Of a stretch of DNA of 27,651 nucleotides, positions 1 through 7,430 are shown piece by piece. Below the pieces are notes generated by a model that worked only from the letters and a program-made list of their open reading frames with translations, searched no databases and was not told where the DNA came from. This stretch comes from Clostridia bacterium. GTDB lineage: Bacteria; Bacillota_A; Clostridia; Christensenellales; Aristaeellaceae. Numbering within the stretch: the first letter of the stretch is position 1; each line of letters begins with the position of its first letter. The stretch is taken from NCBI GenBank assembly GCA_017432405.1, contig JAFRJF010000290.1:1-27651 (forward strand), given 5' to 3'. The position numbers were made by a program, and so were the translations under genes.

Positions 1-178
1 AGTAGGCCTTGATGTGGCCCACATGCATGCCCGCGCCGGAGGGGTAGGGGAACTCCACCAGCGCGTAGAACTTCGGCTTGGCGTGGCTCTTCTCGGCCTC
101 GAAGGCGCGGGTGTCGTCCCAGTGGCGCTGCCATTTGGTTTCGATATCGGCGGGCGAATAGACGGGAATGTTTTTCAT
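1..178 (-). CDS. leuS: Leucyl-tRNA synthetase, N-terminal part (runs off the window)
   Basis: Translating the minus strand from the ATG at 178 gives about 59 residues beginning MKNIPVYSPADIETKWQ. They contain FPYPSGAGMHVGH, the class I aminoacyl-tRNA synthetase HIGH-type signature in its LeuS form (FPYPSGAGLHVGH in the family). The enzyme charges tRNA-Leu in the cytoplasm. Only the start of the catalytic Rossmann domain is present, and the rest lies beyond position 1. A GAGGTG ribosome site lies about 10 bases upstream of the ATG. No T-box leader fits in the short gap to the upstream hairpin. The assignment to leuS rather than valS or ileS rests on this short N-terminus. Confidence 0.85.
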   Translation of the reverse strand, partial: MKNIPVYSPADIETKWQRHWDDTRAFEAEKSHAKPKFYALVEFPYPSGAGMHVGHIKAY

Positions 179-220
179 GGTATATGCACCTCGAACACTT
201 ATTTTAAGCAAAGTATTTTA

Positions 221-253
221 GAAAACCGGTCAGGCGAATGCATCCTGACCGGT
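221..253 (-). terminator. Intrinsic terminator downstream of secG
   Basis: A perfect 10-bp inverted repeat (ACCGGTCAGG, 225-234, with CCTGACCGGT, 244-253) and a 9-base loop lies 20 bases past the secG stop. Reading the minus strand, the stem is followed by TTTCTAAAATA, a modest T-rich tract. It separates secG from leuS. Confidence 0.6.
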
Positions 254-273
254 AAAATATCCATGTGACAGGC

Positions 274-924
274 TCAATCGGCCTTGGTCGCTTCTTCGGT
301 GGCCTCCTCAGCGGCCTCGGCGGCTTCTTCAACCGCTTCGCCGGCAGCGTCAGCAGCCTCTTCAACCTTTTCTTCGGCGGCCTCCGCGGCTTCCTCAACC
401 TTTTCTTCAGCAGCCTCGACGGCCTCTTCAGTCTTTTCCTCAGCAGCCTCAGCAGCGTTCTCTACCGCTTCGGTGGCCTCTTCAGCCTTTTCCTCGACGG
501 CCTCTGCGGCGTCCTCTACGGCCTCAGCAGCTTCCCCGGCGGTCTCCTCTGCGGTCTCAGCCGCTTCCCCGGCGGTCTCCTCAGCGGCGTCTGCAGCCTC
601 TTCGACGGCATCCTCAGCCTGCTCAGCGGCGTCGGCAGCCTCCTCGACGATCACGTCGTCCATCGATGCAGGAACGTCGTTGTTGTGGGCGGTGATGATG
701 GTCGCGACGATGGCGAGGACGATGAACACGGCCGCGGCGATCTTGGTGTACTTCTGCAGGCGACCTTCCATGCTCTTGGCCTTGTTCTTGCCGAAGAATG
801 TTTCAGCGCCGCCGCCGATCGCGCCCAGGCCCTGGCGCTGGCCTTCCTGCATCAGCACGGTGACGATCAGTACGATGGAGACAAGGATCAGTAAGATATC
901 GATGATAATGGACAAAGCGGTCAT
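274..924 (-). CDS. secG: SecG preprotein translocase subunit with long Ala/Glu-rich tail
   Basis: The first ~80 residues are a typical SecG: TM helix 1 at about 5-24, the cytosolic loop with LMQEGQRQGLGAIGGGAETFFGK, and TM helix 2 at about 60-80. SecG is the small subunit of the SecYEG membrane channel and eases SecA-driven protein export. The family is normally about 70-110 residues, but this protein has 216. The extra ~130 residues are almost entirely Ala, Glu, Thr and Val in a repetitive pattern (AAEE, EEAAEA, EEKVEEA), predicted as a charged helix or coiled coil. The ATG at 924 is preceded by AAGGAGG at good spacing. The gene has its own promoter at 1029-1057 and a terminator at 225-253. 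The SecG core is certain. The tail's function is unknown, and it could be a repeat expansion. Confidence 0.9.
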   Translation of the reverse strand: MTALSIIIDILLILVSIVLIVTVLMQEGQRQGLGAIGGGAETFFGKNKAKSMEGRLQKYTKIAAAVFIVLAIVATIITAHNNDVPASMDDVIVEEAADAAEQAEDAVEEAADAAEETAGEAAETAEETAGEAAEAVEDAAEAVEEKAEEATEAVENAAEAAEEKTEEAVEAAEEKVEEAAEAAEEKVEEAADAAGEAVEEAAEAAEEATEEATKAD

Positions 925-1028
925 GGAACATCCTCCTTAAGTATAAAACACATCTCTTTGATCCGCGTCGGGCGGTTCATCTGCCCAAAGCGCGCAAAAA
1001 AAGCACGCTGATCAAAACACGCTGGACT

Positions 1029-1057
1029 ATTATAGCACGCTTCCCACTAAAACGCAA
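1029..1057 (-). promoter_or_regulatory. Predicted sigma-A promoter of secG
   Basis: On the minus strand, TTGCGT (1057-1052) and a perfect TATAAT (1034-1029) are separated by 17 bases. They lie about 105 bases upstream of the secG start. The long leader between them shows no recognised RNA element. Confidence 0.55.
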
Positions 1058-1131
1058 CCATATTTTCGCAGAAAAGGGGCTATTTTGTCCATAAAAAGAC
1101 GGTTAATTCTTGGCGTATGGCGGGCGCGTGC

Positions 1132-1989
1132 CTACGCCTCGTCAAACATTTCCGCGATGCGCAGCTTCGCCCGATAGATCTCGTTGCGGGCATAGCCGGC
1201 GGCCTGGGCTTCCCGCGCGGCGCCTGCCAGCGCCGCCCCGTCCAGCATCCGGGCGAGCATCCAGGCCTCCACCGGGGGCTTCTCTACAGGCGCGCTGGCC
1301 GGCGGCACCATGGAGATGTCCGCTGCGAGGCAGTATTCGCCCTTCTCCACGCCGGGATTGGCGCGAAGCTGGTCCAATACCTGCGTTGCTTCCCCGCGAT
1401 ACAGGCGCTCGAAGCGCTTGGTGAGGTCGCTGCACACGCACAGCAGGCATTGGGGCCATTTTTCAGAAATCGTTTCCACCAGTTCCACGACGCGGTGGGG
1501 GGATTCGTACAGCACGAACACCGGTATGCCTGAGCGATGGATGGCCTCCAGCTTCTCATTGAGCGCCTTCTTCTCCCGGGGCAGGAAGCCGTAGAAGGCA
1601 AATTCCCTGGCGTCGAAGCCGGAAGCGGAGAGGGCCGTCACCACCGCGGAGGGGCCGCAGACGGGTTCCACGGGAATGCCGGCTTCCCAGCAGGCGCGCA
1701 CCAGCAGGTGGCCGGGGTCGGAGATGCCGGGGGTGCCCGCGTCGCAGGTCAGCGCCACGGTTAGGTCCTCTTCCAGCATGCGCGAGACGATCTGCGGGGC
1801 CTTGCCCGCCTCGTTGTGGCGGTGACAGGAGGTCATCGGCTTTTTGATGTCGAACTGGTTCAGCAGCTTCATCGTCACCCGGGTGTCCTCGGCGGCGATC
1901 AGGTCGGCGCTTTCCAGCGCCTGGCGCATCCTTGGCGACAGGTCGTTCAGGTTGCCGATGGGCGTGGCGACGACATACAGCTTGGGCAT
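1132..1989 (-). CDS. rsmI: 16S rRNA (cytidine-1402-2'-O)-methyltransferase RsmI
   Basis: This 285-residue protein belongs to the tetrapyrrole-methylase-fold family. It opens with LYVVATPIGNLNDLSPR, the RsmI signature, and contains AAEDTR, DAGTPGISDPG and FYGFLPR. RsmI 2'-O-methylates C1402 in the decoding centre of 16S rRNA. RsmH, encoded upstream in the same operon, puts the N4 methyl on the same nucleotide. Length is normal (about 280). The ATG at 1989 has AAGGAG nine bases upstream. The gene starts 23 bases after the ArmA/Rmt-like gene ends and is the last of the trpS-rsmH-tgt-methyltransferase-rsmI run. A GC-rich hairpin (GGCGTA at 1112-1117 with TACGCC at 1133-1138) spans its stop but lacks a clear T tract. 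Confidence 0.95.
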   Translation of the reverse strand: MPKLYVVATPIGNLNDLSPRMRQALESADLIAAEDTRVTMKLLNQFDIKKPMTSCHRHNEAGKAPQIVSRMLEEDLTVALTCDAGTPGISDPGHLLVRACWEAGIPVEPVCGPSAVVTALSASGFDAREFAFYGFLPREKKALNEKLEAIHRSGIPVFVLYESPHRVVELVETISEKWPQCLLCVCSDLTKRFERLYRGEATQVLDQLRANPGVEKGEYCLAADISMVPPASAPVEKPPVEAWMLARMLDGAALAGAAREAQAAGYARNEIYRAKLRIAEMFDEA

Positions 1990-2012
1990 GGAAGGGCGCT
2001 CCTTATAATATG

Positions 2013-2822
2013 TTAGGATACCGGGACGGCGGGGTCCCGCTGCCGCTTGGCGACGATATAGAACAATTCATTGCGGGTCTCGAATTGATCGCATATGTTC
2101 ATGCCCTCTGGCAGATGGGCTTCCATCCAGCGGGCATAGTTATCGGACATGCCGACGCCGCGCCCGCCCAGGGTGCGGGTGGGGAACGAGACGACCATAT
2201 GCCGGGCGTTCACGGCGTTCATGATCCGCGCCGCGCTGCCGCTCTCCTGGCGCTCCAGCAGGGGCAGCAGCTTGAACAGCAGCGCCAGGTCGAAGCGCTC
2301 GCCGGGGATCGCGCCGGGGCAGAGCAGGTCGGCACACCTGGCTGACGCGGGCATGCGGTAGCTTTCGTGGAAGCAGTTGACGGCATAGACCGCGGCCCCC
2401 GAGATGTCCACGCCCAAGGTTTCGATGCCCCGCGACGCCAGGTACAGGGGATTGATGCCGCATGCAAGGTCGAGAACAGACCGGGGTCTGTCTGTGATGG
2501 CGAATACACGGCGGTATGTGGCGTCCGTTTCCGAAATCGGCAGGCGCTCCCGGGTGGAGGTGTGACGGGTGAGCATCCTCTCGAGACTGAGGTCTGTTTT
2601 GTCGACGTGCCAGGCCTGCATATCGTAAGCCAGCTGGCGGGCCTCCTGGGGCGTCATGAAGGCGCCGGAGATGCCGTGAAGCGCCTCCCGCGCGGCCTTG
2701 TCCACGTCCTTCGCCTTTTTATAGCGCTTTTCGCATTCCGCCCACACCCGCCGCACGGTGTCAGGACAGATGTCGCGGTAGTTCTTTGAGCGCAGCAGCT
2801 TGTCCAGCAGTTCGTTACCCAT
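2013..2822 (-). CDS. ArmA/Rmt-like 16S rRNA (guanine-1405-N7)-methyltransferase homologue
   Basis: This 269-residue protein resembles the aminoglycoside-resistance 16S rRNA methyltransferases (FmrO/Rmt family). Against ArmA as I remember it, similarity is collinear along the whole length. The N-terminal helical domain has LLDKLLRSKNY and TSTRERL, where ArmA has a similar ILESKKY and SSTNERV. The SAM-binding motif LDLACGINPL (117-126) matches DFGCGFNPL. LLFKLLPLLERQ (181-192), VSFPTRTLGG (211-220) and NELFYIV (251-257) match further conserved blocks. Family members methylate N7 of G1405 in the ribosomal A site and block 4,6-disubstituted 2-deoxystreptamine aminoglycosides. A start at TTG 2828 is possible. 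I prefer ATG 2822, which overlaps the tgt stop by 8 bases and has GGAG ten bases upstream. Family membership is well supported; resistance activity and the exact target base are inferred. Confidence 0.85.
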   Translation of the reverse strand: MGNELLDKLLRSKNYRDICPDTVRRVWAECEKRYKKAKDVDKAAREALHGISGAFMTPQEARQLAYDMQAWHVDKTDLSLERMLTRHTSTRERLPISETDATYRRVFAITDRPRSVLDLACGINPLYLASRGIETLGVDISGAAVYAVNCFHESYRMPASARCADLLCPGAIPGERFDLALLFKLLPLLERQESGSAARIMNAVNARHMVVSFPTRTLGGRGVGMSDNYARWMEAHLPEGMNICDQFETRNELFYIVAKRQRDPAVPVS

Positions 2823-3897
2823 CGCCAAGCAGCTCCATCAGCTTTCCGTAAAACCGCAGGTTGTGGGCAGTGGCCAGGCGCAGGGCGTAGGGATCGTTCA
2901 CCTTGAAGAGGTGATGCAGGTACGCCCGTGAATGGTTGCGGCAGAGCACGCAGTCGCAGGCTGGGTCCACAGGGCCGTCCTCCCGGCGGTGTTCTTCGTC
3001 CAATATGTACAGGAATTTGTAGAATTTGCCGTCCTCCCGGCGCACGCCCTCGCGGGTGTCCATGCCGGGCAGCCAGGTGTACAGCCGTTGGTGCCGGGCC
3101 TCCCGGGTGGGGATCACGCAGTCGAACAGCGTGTAGCCCATGCCCACAAGCCTCGCGATCTCCTCGGGCCGGCCCAACCCCATGGCGTACTTGACCTTGT
3201 GGTCGGGCATGGCGTCGGCGGCCATCTTCAGTATGTCGGGCCGGAACGCGCCGCTCTGGTCCAGGGGCCAGCCCCCGAAGCCGTAGCCGTCGAAGCCGAT
3301 CGCCTCAAGACGCCGCCCGCACTCCATGCGCAGACCGGGGTCGCTTCCGCCCTGGACGATGCCGAACAGCAGGGGCTTCTTATCCATCTTTCGGGTCAGC
3401 TTGTCAAATTCCGCCCGGCAGCGCTCGCCCCATTTCACGGTCAGCTCCACGCTGCGGCGCTGGACCTCCGGCGGGTCGTCCGGGTGGGTGCACATGTCCA
3501 GGGCCATCATGATGTCGCTGCCATACTGGAGCTGCACCTGGACGCACTTCTCCGGGGTGAAGGTCAGCTTATCCCGACCGCGGTCGGGACGGAATATGAT
3601 CTCCTTGTCCCGAACCTCGCCGTACTCCGGGTTTTCCCGGATCAGCGAATAGAGCTGGAAGCCGCCGGAATCGGTGAGGATCGCGCCCCTGTACCCGGTG
3701 AAGCCGTGCAGCCCGCCCAGGCTCTTGACGAGTTTGGCGCCGGGCTTGGTCATCAGGTGGTAGCTGTTCATCTCGCAGCCCCACAGACCCGCCGCGTACA
3801 CGTCCTCAAACGAACCGGCGCGAATCGCCCCATAGGTGGCGTCCGGGAAGAAGGCGGGAAGGCGGATCGCGCCGGAAGGGGTATCAAGCAAACGCAT
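2815..3897 (-). CDS. tgt: tRNA-guanine transglycosylase family protein (divergent Tgt)
   Basis: Bacterial Tgt swaps guanine-34 of certain tRNAs for preQ1 in queuosine synthesis. This 360-residue TIM-barrel protein keeps the main motifs: TDSGGFQ (75-81, with the substrate-binding Asp), VQGG (181-184) and the nucleophile region LFDCVIPTR (257-265). The zinc site is C314-x-C316-xx-C319 plus H345 in TAHNLRFY. Several blocks depart from the usual bacterial sequence: NSYHLMTKPG instead of NTYHLxLRPG, ALDMC instead of FDEC, GFGGWPLD around the usual GGL loop, and REARH instead of the usual RNGRNG. The ATG at 3897 has AGGAG eight bases upstream. No queA, queG or preQ1 genes are in the window. It is a Tgt-fold enzyme; a paralogue with a different base or tRNA substrate cannot be excluded. 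Confidence 0.85.
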   Translation of the reverse strand: MRLLDTPSGAIRLPAFFPDATYGAIRAGSFEDVYAAGLWGCEMNSYHLMTKPGAKLVKSLGGLHGFTGYRGAILTDSGGFQLYSLIRENPEYGEVRDKEIIFRPDRGRDKLTFTPEKCVQVQLQYGSDIMMALDMCTHPDDPPEVQRRSVELTVKWGERCRAEFDKLTRKMDKKPLLFGIVQGGSDPGLRMECGRRLEAIGFDGYGFGGWPLDQSGAFRPDILKMAADAMPDHKVKYAMGLGRPEEIARLVGMGYTLFDCVIPTREARHQRLYTWLPGMDTREGVRREDGKFYKFLYILDEEHRREDGPVDPACDCVLCRNHSRAYLHHLFKVNDPYALRLATAHNLRFYGKLMELLGDG

Positions 3898-3958
3898 AGT
3901 TCTGCTCCTGTCTGCGTTGGAATGGCTTTGAAACCTGTGTACGGAGGGGATTTCCCTT

Positions 3959-4906
3959 TTATAGCTTCTCCGCGATGCGCAGGCTGGCGCTCCTGGCCCT
4001 GGGGTTTTGCTCCAGCTCCTCCGATGACGCCGTGATCGGCTTGCGGGTGACGAGCTTGACCACAGGCCTTTTGCCGCACACGCACACCGGGAAGGACTTC
4101 GGGCAGGTGCAGGGGTCGGCCATATTGCGAAAGGTGTTCTTGACGATCCTGTCCTCCAGCGAATGGAAGGTGATCACGCACAGCCGCCCGCCGGGGGCCA
4201 ACAAACCGACCAGGGTCCGCAGGGCCGGCTCCAGGGGCTCCAGCTCGTCGTTCACGGCGATGCGCAGGGCCTGGAACGTGCGACGGGCCGGGTGGCTGCC
4301 GTCGCCCTGGCGGAACTTCTTCGGGATGGCGGCGTCGATGATTTCCACCAGCCGGGACGTGGTTTCAATGGGGCTTGCCTTTCGCCGGTCGCAAATGACC
4401 CGGGCGATCTGCCGGGCCCACTTCTCCTCGCCGTAATCCCTGAGGATGCGGTTCAATTCGTCCTCGCTCCAGCCGTTGACGATGTCCCGGGCGGAAAGCG
4501 CCTGGCTTTGGTCCATGCGCATGTCCAGCGGCGCGTCGTCGTGGTAGGAAAAGCCCCGCTCACGCACGTCCAGCTGATGGCTGGAGACGCCCAGGTCGAC
4601 CAGTATACCGTCGAGACTGCGGTCTGTTTTTGTGGCTTTGAGCAACGCAGACGCGTCGTGAAAGTTGCCCCGAAGGCAACAAAAGCGCGCCTGTGTCTCC
4701 ACGGAGGACAGGCGCAACGACGCGGCTTCGATGGCGTCGGCGTCCCGGTCGATGCCGATCAGCAGGCCGCCGGAGCCGAGCCGCTTCAGAATTTGACTGG
4801 AATGGCCCGCGCCGCCCAGCGTGCAATCGAGATAGACGCCGGTCGGTTTGATGCACAGGCCATCCAGACATTCGTTCAGGAGCACTGGGAGGTGGTGAAA
4901 ATTCAT
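3959..4906 (-). CDS. rsmH: 16S rRNA (cytosine-1402-N4)-methyltransferase RsmH (MraW)
   Basis: RsmH places the N4 methyl on C1402 of 16S rRNA. Conserved elements are [13 protein letters not shown] at the N-terminus, [10 protein letters not shown] (27-36, SAM binding), GIDRD (51-55), [15 protein letters not shown] and [13 protein letters not shown] near the C-terminus. An in-frame ATG lies at 4921, but I chose 4906 because GAGG lies about six bases upstream and the product then starts [10 protein letters not shown] like the family. That gives 315 residues, a normal length. It follows trpS by 27 bases and precedes tgt by 61. In most Firmicutes rsmH sits in the mraZ-ftsL division cluster; here it is in a translation and RNA-modification operon, and its partner rsmI is two genes downstream. 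Confidence 0.95.
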   Translation of the reverse strand: MNFHHLPVLLNECLDGLCIKPTGVYLDCTLGGAGHSSQILKRLGSGGLLIGIDRDADAIEAASLRLSSVETQARFCCLRGNFHDASALLKATKTDRSLDGILVDLGVSSHQLDVRERGFSYHDDAPLDMRMDQSQALSARDIVNGWSEDELNRILRDYGEEKWARQIARVICDRRKASPIETTSRLVEIIDAAIPKKFRQGDGSHPARRTFQALRIAVNDELEPLEPALRTLVGLLAPGGRLCVITFHSLEDRIVKNTFRNMADPCTCPKSFPVCVCGKRPVVKLVTRKPITASSEELEQNPRARSASLRIAEKL

Positions 4907-4933
4907 GTTTTCCTCAATCATACAGGGTTGGGC

Positions 4934-5944
4934 TTACAGCTTCCACGGCGCGATGCCCAGCTTCTTGCGCACCTTCAGCATCGTGCGGTGGGCGATGGCG
5001 GAGGCGCGGTCGCGGCCGGAGTCCATCACCTGCTGCAAATAGGCCTTGTCGGCGCTGATGCGCTCATATTCCTTCTGGATGGGCTCCAGCGCGGCGATGA
5101 CGCTGTCGGCCACGGCGTCCTTGAATTTGCCGTAGCCCTGGCCGTCGTATTCGGCGGCGATATCGTCCATGCCCTTGCCGGTGAGCGCGGACATGATGCT
5201 CATCAGGTTGGCGACGCCGGGCTTTTCCTCGGGATCGAAGCGAATGGTGTTGTCGCAGTCCGTCACGGCCCGGCGGATCTTCTTGCGAATGATCTCCGGC
5301 TTGTCCAGTATCGCGATGTAGGTCTCCTCCGGGTCGGATTTGGACATCTTCCGGGTGGGCTCCTGCAGGGACATCACCCGCGCGCCGACCTTGGGGAAAT
5401 AGCCCTCGGGCACGGTGAACACGTCGCCGTAGACGCCGTTGAAGCGCTCGGCGATGTCCCGGCAGATCTCAAGGTGCTGCTTCTGGTCCGCGCCGATGGG
5501 CACCAGGTCGGTCTGGTAGAGCAGGATGTCCGAGGCCATCAGCACGGGGTAGGTGAACAGACCGCAGTTGATGTTGTCGGCGTGCTTGGCGGACTTGTCC
5601 TTGAACTGGGTCATGCGGGACATCTCGCCCATATAGGTAAAGCAGTTCAGTATCCAGCCCAGCTCCGCGTGGGCAGGGACCTGGCTCTGGAAATAGATGA
5701 TGTTCTTCTCCGGGTCAAGTCCGCTGGCCAGGAAGATGGCCATCGTGCGCAGGCAGGCCTTGCGCAGCTCCGTCGGGTTCTGGCGCACCGTCAGCGCGTG
5801 CAGGTCTACGATGGAGTACAGGCAATCGTATTCATCCTGGAGCAGGCCGAAGTTGCGCAGTGCGCCGATGTAGTTGCCCAGGGTCAGGTTGCCTGTGGGC
5901 TGTATGCCGGAAAAGATCCGCTTTTTCTGAACTTGCTGTTCCAT
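4934..5944 (-). CDS. trpS: Tryptophanyl-tRNA synthetase
   Basis: This 336-residue class I synthetase charges tRNA-Trp. It has FSGIQPTGNLTLGNYIGAL (the HIGH-like signature reads TLGN), FQSQVPAHAELGW, PVLMASDILLYQ, PIGADQKQHLE and the KMSKS loop (RKMSKSDP). Three in-frame ATGs lie close together (5959, 5950, 5944). GGAGG at 5957-5953 is eight bases from the ATG at 5944, which fits best, and the product then begins MEQQVQKKRIFSG. A strong promoter lies just upstream, with no T-box. It is the first gene of the operon that continues into rsmH, tgt, the ArmA/Rmt-like gene and rsmI. Confidence 0.96.
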   Translation of the reverse strand: MEQQVQKKRIFSGIQPTGNLTLGNYIGALRNFGLLQDEYDCLYSIVDLHALTVRQNPTELRKACLRTMAIFLASGLDPEKNIIYFQSQVPAHAELGWILNCFTYMGEMSRMTQFKDKSAKHADNINCGLFTYPVLMASDILLYQTDLVPIGADQKQHLEICRDIAERFNGVYGDVFTVPEGYFPKVGARVMSLQEPTRKMSKSDPEETYIAILDKPEIIRKKIRRAVTDCDNTIRFDPEEKPGVANLMSIMSALTGKGMDDIAAEYDGQGYGKFKDAVADSVIAALEPIQKEYERISADKAYLQQVMDSGRDRASAIAHRTMLKVRKKLGIAPWKL

Positions 5945-5985
5945 TTGCATAACCTCCATAAGTCCGATGAGATGATTATATCGCC

Positions 5986-6013
5986 ATTATACCATGAAGT
6001 AAAAACCCCGTCA
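5986..6013 (-). promoter_or_regulatory. Predicted sigma-A promoter of the trpS operon
   Basis: On the minus strand, TTGACG (6013-6008) and a perfect TATAAT (5991-5986) have a 16-base spacer. They lie about 40 bases upstream of the trpS start. It probably drives all five genes down to rsmI, because the gaps between them are short and hold no clear terminator. Confidence 0.65.
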
Positions 6014-6042
6014 AATGAATTGTAGGCGCGTAGGTCCTGCGC

Positions 6043-7170
6043 TCAGGTCAGCGCCTTGATGAAGCACCGCCGGCGCTTGTGCTGCTCGGTCTTGAAGAAG
6101 TTCCACTGGTTCTGCACCTTGTGGTTGGTCTCCAGTTGCGGCCCGGTCTCGGCCTTTGTGATGCCCATCCTGTGGCAGCCCTTCAGGATATGGTTCATGA
6201 TGATGGCATTGACGGCCTTGTCCTGATATTCCCGCTTCAGCGCGATCAGGAACAGGTCGAGGGTGTCGTTCGCCCTCAGCGCGCGCAGCACCCGGAACCA
6301 GCCCAGGGGCAACAGGCGGCCGCGGCTCTTCTTCAGGGCGCCAGCCATGCTGGGCGCGGATACGCCGAAGCCCACCAGGTCGTCCTGCGCGTCCAGCACG
6401 AAGCAGGCCAGGTCGGGGTTGATGAGGGGGATAAACCTTTGGGCGTAGCGCCGAATCTGCTTCTGATCCAGCAAAACCGTGCCGTAGAGGTGACTGTAGG
6501 CGGTATTGACCAGGTGAAACACCTTCTCCACCAGGGGCCTGTAGTCGCGACGGGAATGCACCTCGGCCACATGCAGGTTGGAATAGCGCTTCACGCGCTC
6601 GGCCAGCTTGTCCAGGCGGGTGCAGGTATGCGCGTCGTAGGGCACGTCGATCATAAGCTCCACCCAGTCCACGTCCTTCACATAGCCCAGCCGGGTCAGG
6701 TGATCGATGTAGTAGGGGTGGTTGTAGTAGGTGATGAACATGCTTCGGCGGTCGAAGCCCTCCACCAGCAGGCCTTCCCGGTCCAGGTCGGTAAAGCCCA
6801 GGGGCCCGTGGACCTCGCTGCAGCCCATCTGCCGGGCGTAATCCTCAACGGTTCTGAACAGGGCGTCGGAAACCTCCTCGTCGTCTATAAAGTCAACCTG
6901 GGTAAAGCGCATGCGATTGGCGCCCCATTTTTCATTGGCCCTGCGGCTGTGGATCGCGCCGATGCGCCCCACGATCCTTCCGTCCCGAAGGGCGAGCCAG
7001 CACTTCGCGTCGCAATATGAGAAGGCAGGATTCTTTTTTGGGTCCCAGTCTGCCAGGTCCTCGGTGATCAACGGTGGGATATACTGGGGCACATCCCTGT
7101 ATAATAGATTCGGGTAGTTCACAAACTGCCTGAGCTGCCGTTTGGTCCTTACCTCTCTGATCTCAATCAT
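6043..7170 (-). CDS. GNAT-like acyltransferase family protein, function unknown
   Basis: This 375-residue protein starts MIEIREVRTKRQLRQFV. It resembles a family of large two-lobed proteins annotated as GNAT-type acetyltransferases. The N-terminal lobe holds YPNLLYRDVPQYIPPL, a KNPAFSY motif, WLALRDGRIVGRIGAI (the usual GNAT central strand) and EVHGPLGFTDLDREGLL. The C-terminal lobe ends in MGITKAETGPQLETNHK and a basic tail. No substrate can be given. I chose ATG 7170 over the upstream in-frame ATG at 7215 because AAGGGG lies about eight bases before it, whereas the earlier start would begin almost on the -10 box. It is transcribed alone from its own promoter, divergently from cdaA. Confidence 0.7.
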   Translation of the reverse strand: MIEIREVRTKRQLRQFVNYPNLLYRDVPQYIPPLITEDLADWDPKKNPAFSYCDAKCWLALRDGRIVGRIGAIHSRRANEKWGANRMRFTQVDFIDDEEVSDALFRTVEDYARQMGCSEVHGPLGFTDLDREGLLVEGFDRRSMFITYYNHPYYIDHLTRLGYVKDVDWVELMIDVPYDAHTCTRLDKLAERVKRYSNLHVAEVHSRRDYRPLVEKVFHLVNTAYSHLYGTVLLDQKQIRRYAQRFIPLINPDLACFVLDAQDDLVGFGVSAPSMAGALKKSRGRLLPLGWFRVLRALRANDTLDLFLIALKREYQDKAVNAIIMNHILKGCHRMGITKAETGPQLETNHKVQNQWNFFKTEQHKRRRCFIKALT

Positions 7171-7203
7171 TTCGATCCCCTTAATTCCATGATTCCAGCT
7201 TGC

Positions 7204-7232
7204 AGTATAGCACATCCGGCATCAATAAGCAA
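7204..7232 (-). promoter_or_regulatory. Predicted promoter of the GNAT-like gene
   Basis: On the minus strand, TTGCTT (7232-7227) and TATACT (7209-7204) are 17 bases apart, 34 bases upstream of the ATG at 7170. The roughly 130 bases between this and the divergent cdaA promoter hold no recognised motif. Confidence 0.5.
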
Positions 7233-7363
7233 TCTTTTGTGACAGAAAAATGGCGAATTCCGTCGCCGGCGGCCGATTCGGGAGCGTTGCGACAGTCGTT
7301 TCGGGCGATTGCGCTTCCGGGTGAGGCGCCATATTATTTTTGAATTCAATTTTCGAAAACACA

Positions 7364-7392
7364 TTGGATTTTAAGCGGTTTTGTATTATAAT
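7364..7392 (+). promoter_or_regulatory. Predicted sigma-A promoter of cdaA-cdaR
   Basis: TTGGAT (7364-7369) and a perfect TATAAT (7387-7392) have a 17-base spacer and lie about 40 bases upstream of the cdaA start. Confidence 0.65.
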
Positions 7393-7430
7393 ATACTCGG
7401 TCAAATTCATAAATGACGGAGGTGGCAAAC

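Noticed and set aside
284..940. Plus-strand Ser/Ala-rich frame
   Set aside because: It is the antisense of the repetitive SecG tail. Low complexity on one strand gives low complexity on the other.
925..1028. Possible tRNA gene between rsmI and secG
   Set aside because: No cloverleaf, TTCGANNC-type T loop or CCA end could be found in the leader.
4163..6025. Plus-strand open frame of about 620 codons
   Set aside because: It is antisense to rsmH and trpS, both of which match their families residue by residue. The frame is open only because of GC-rich codon bias.
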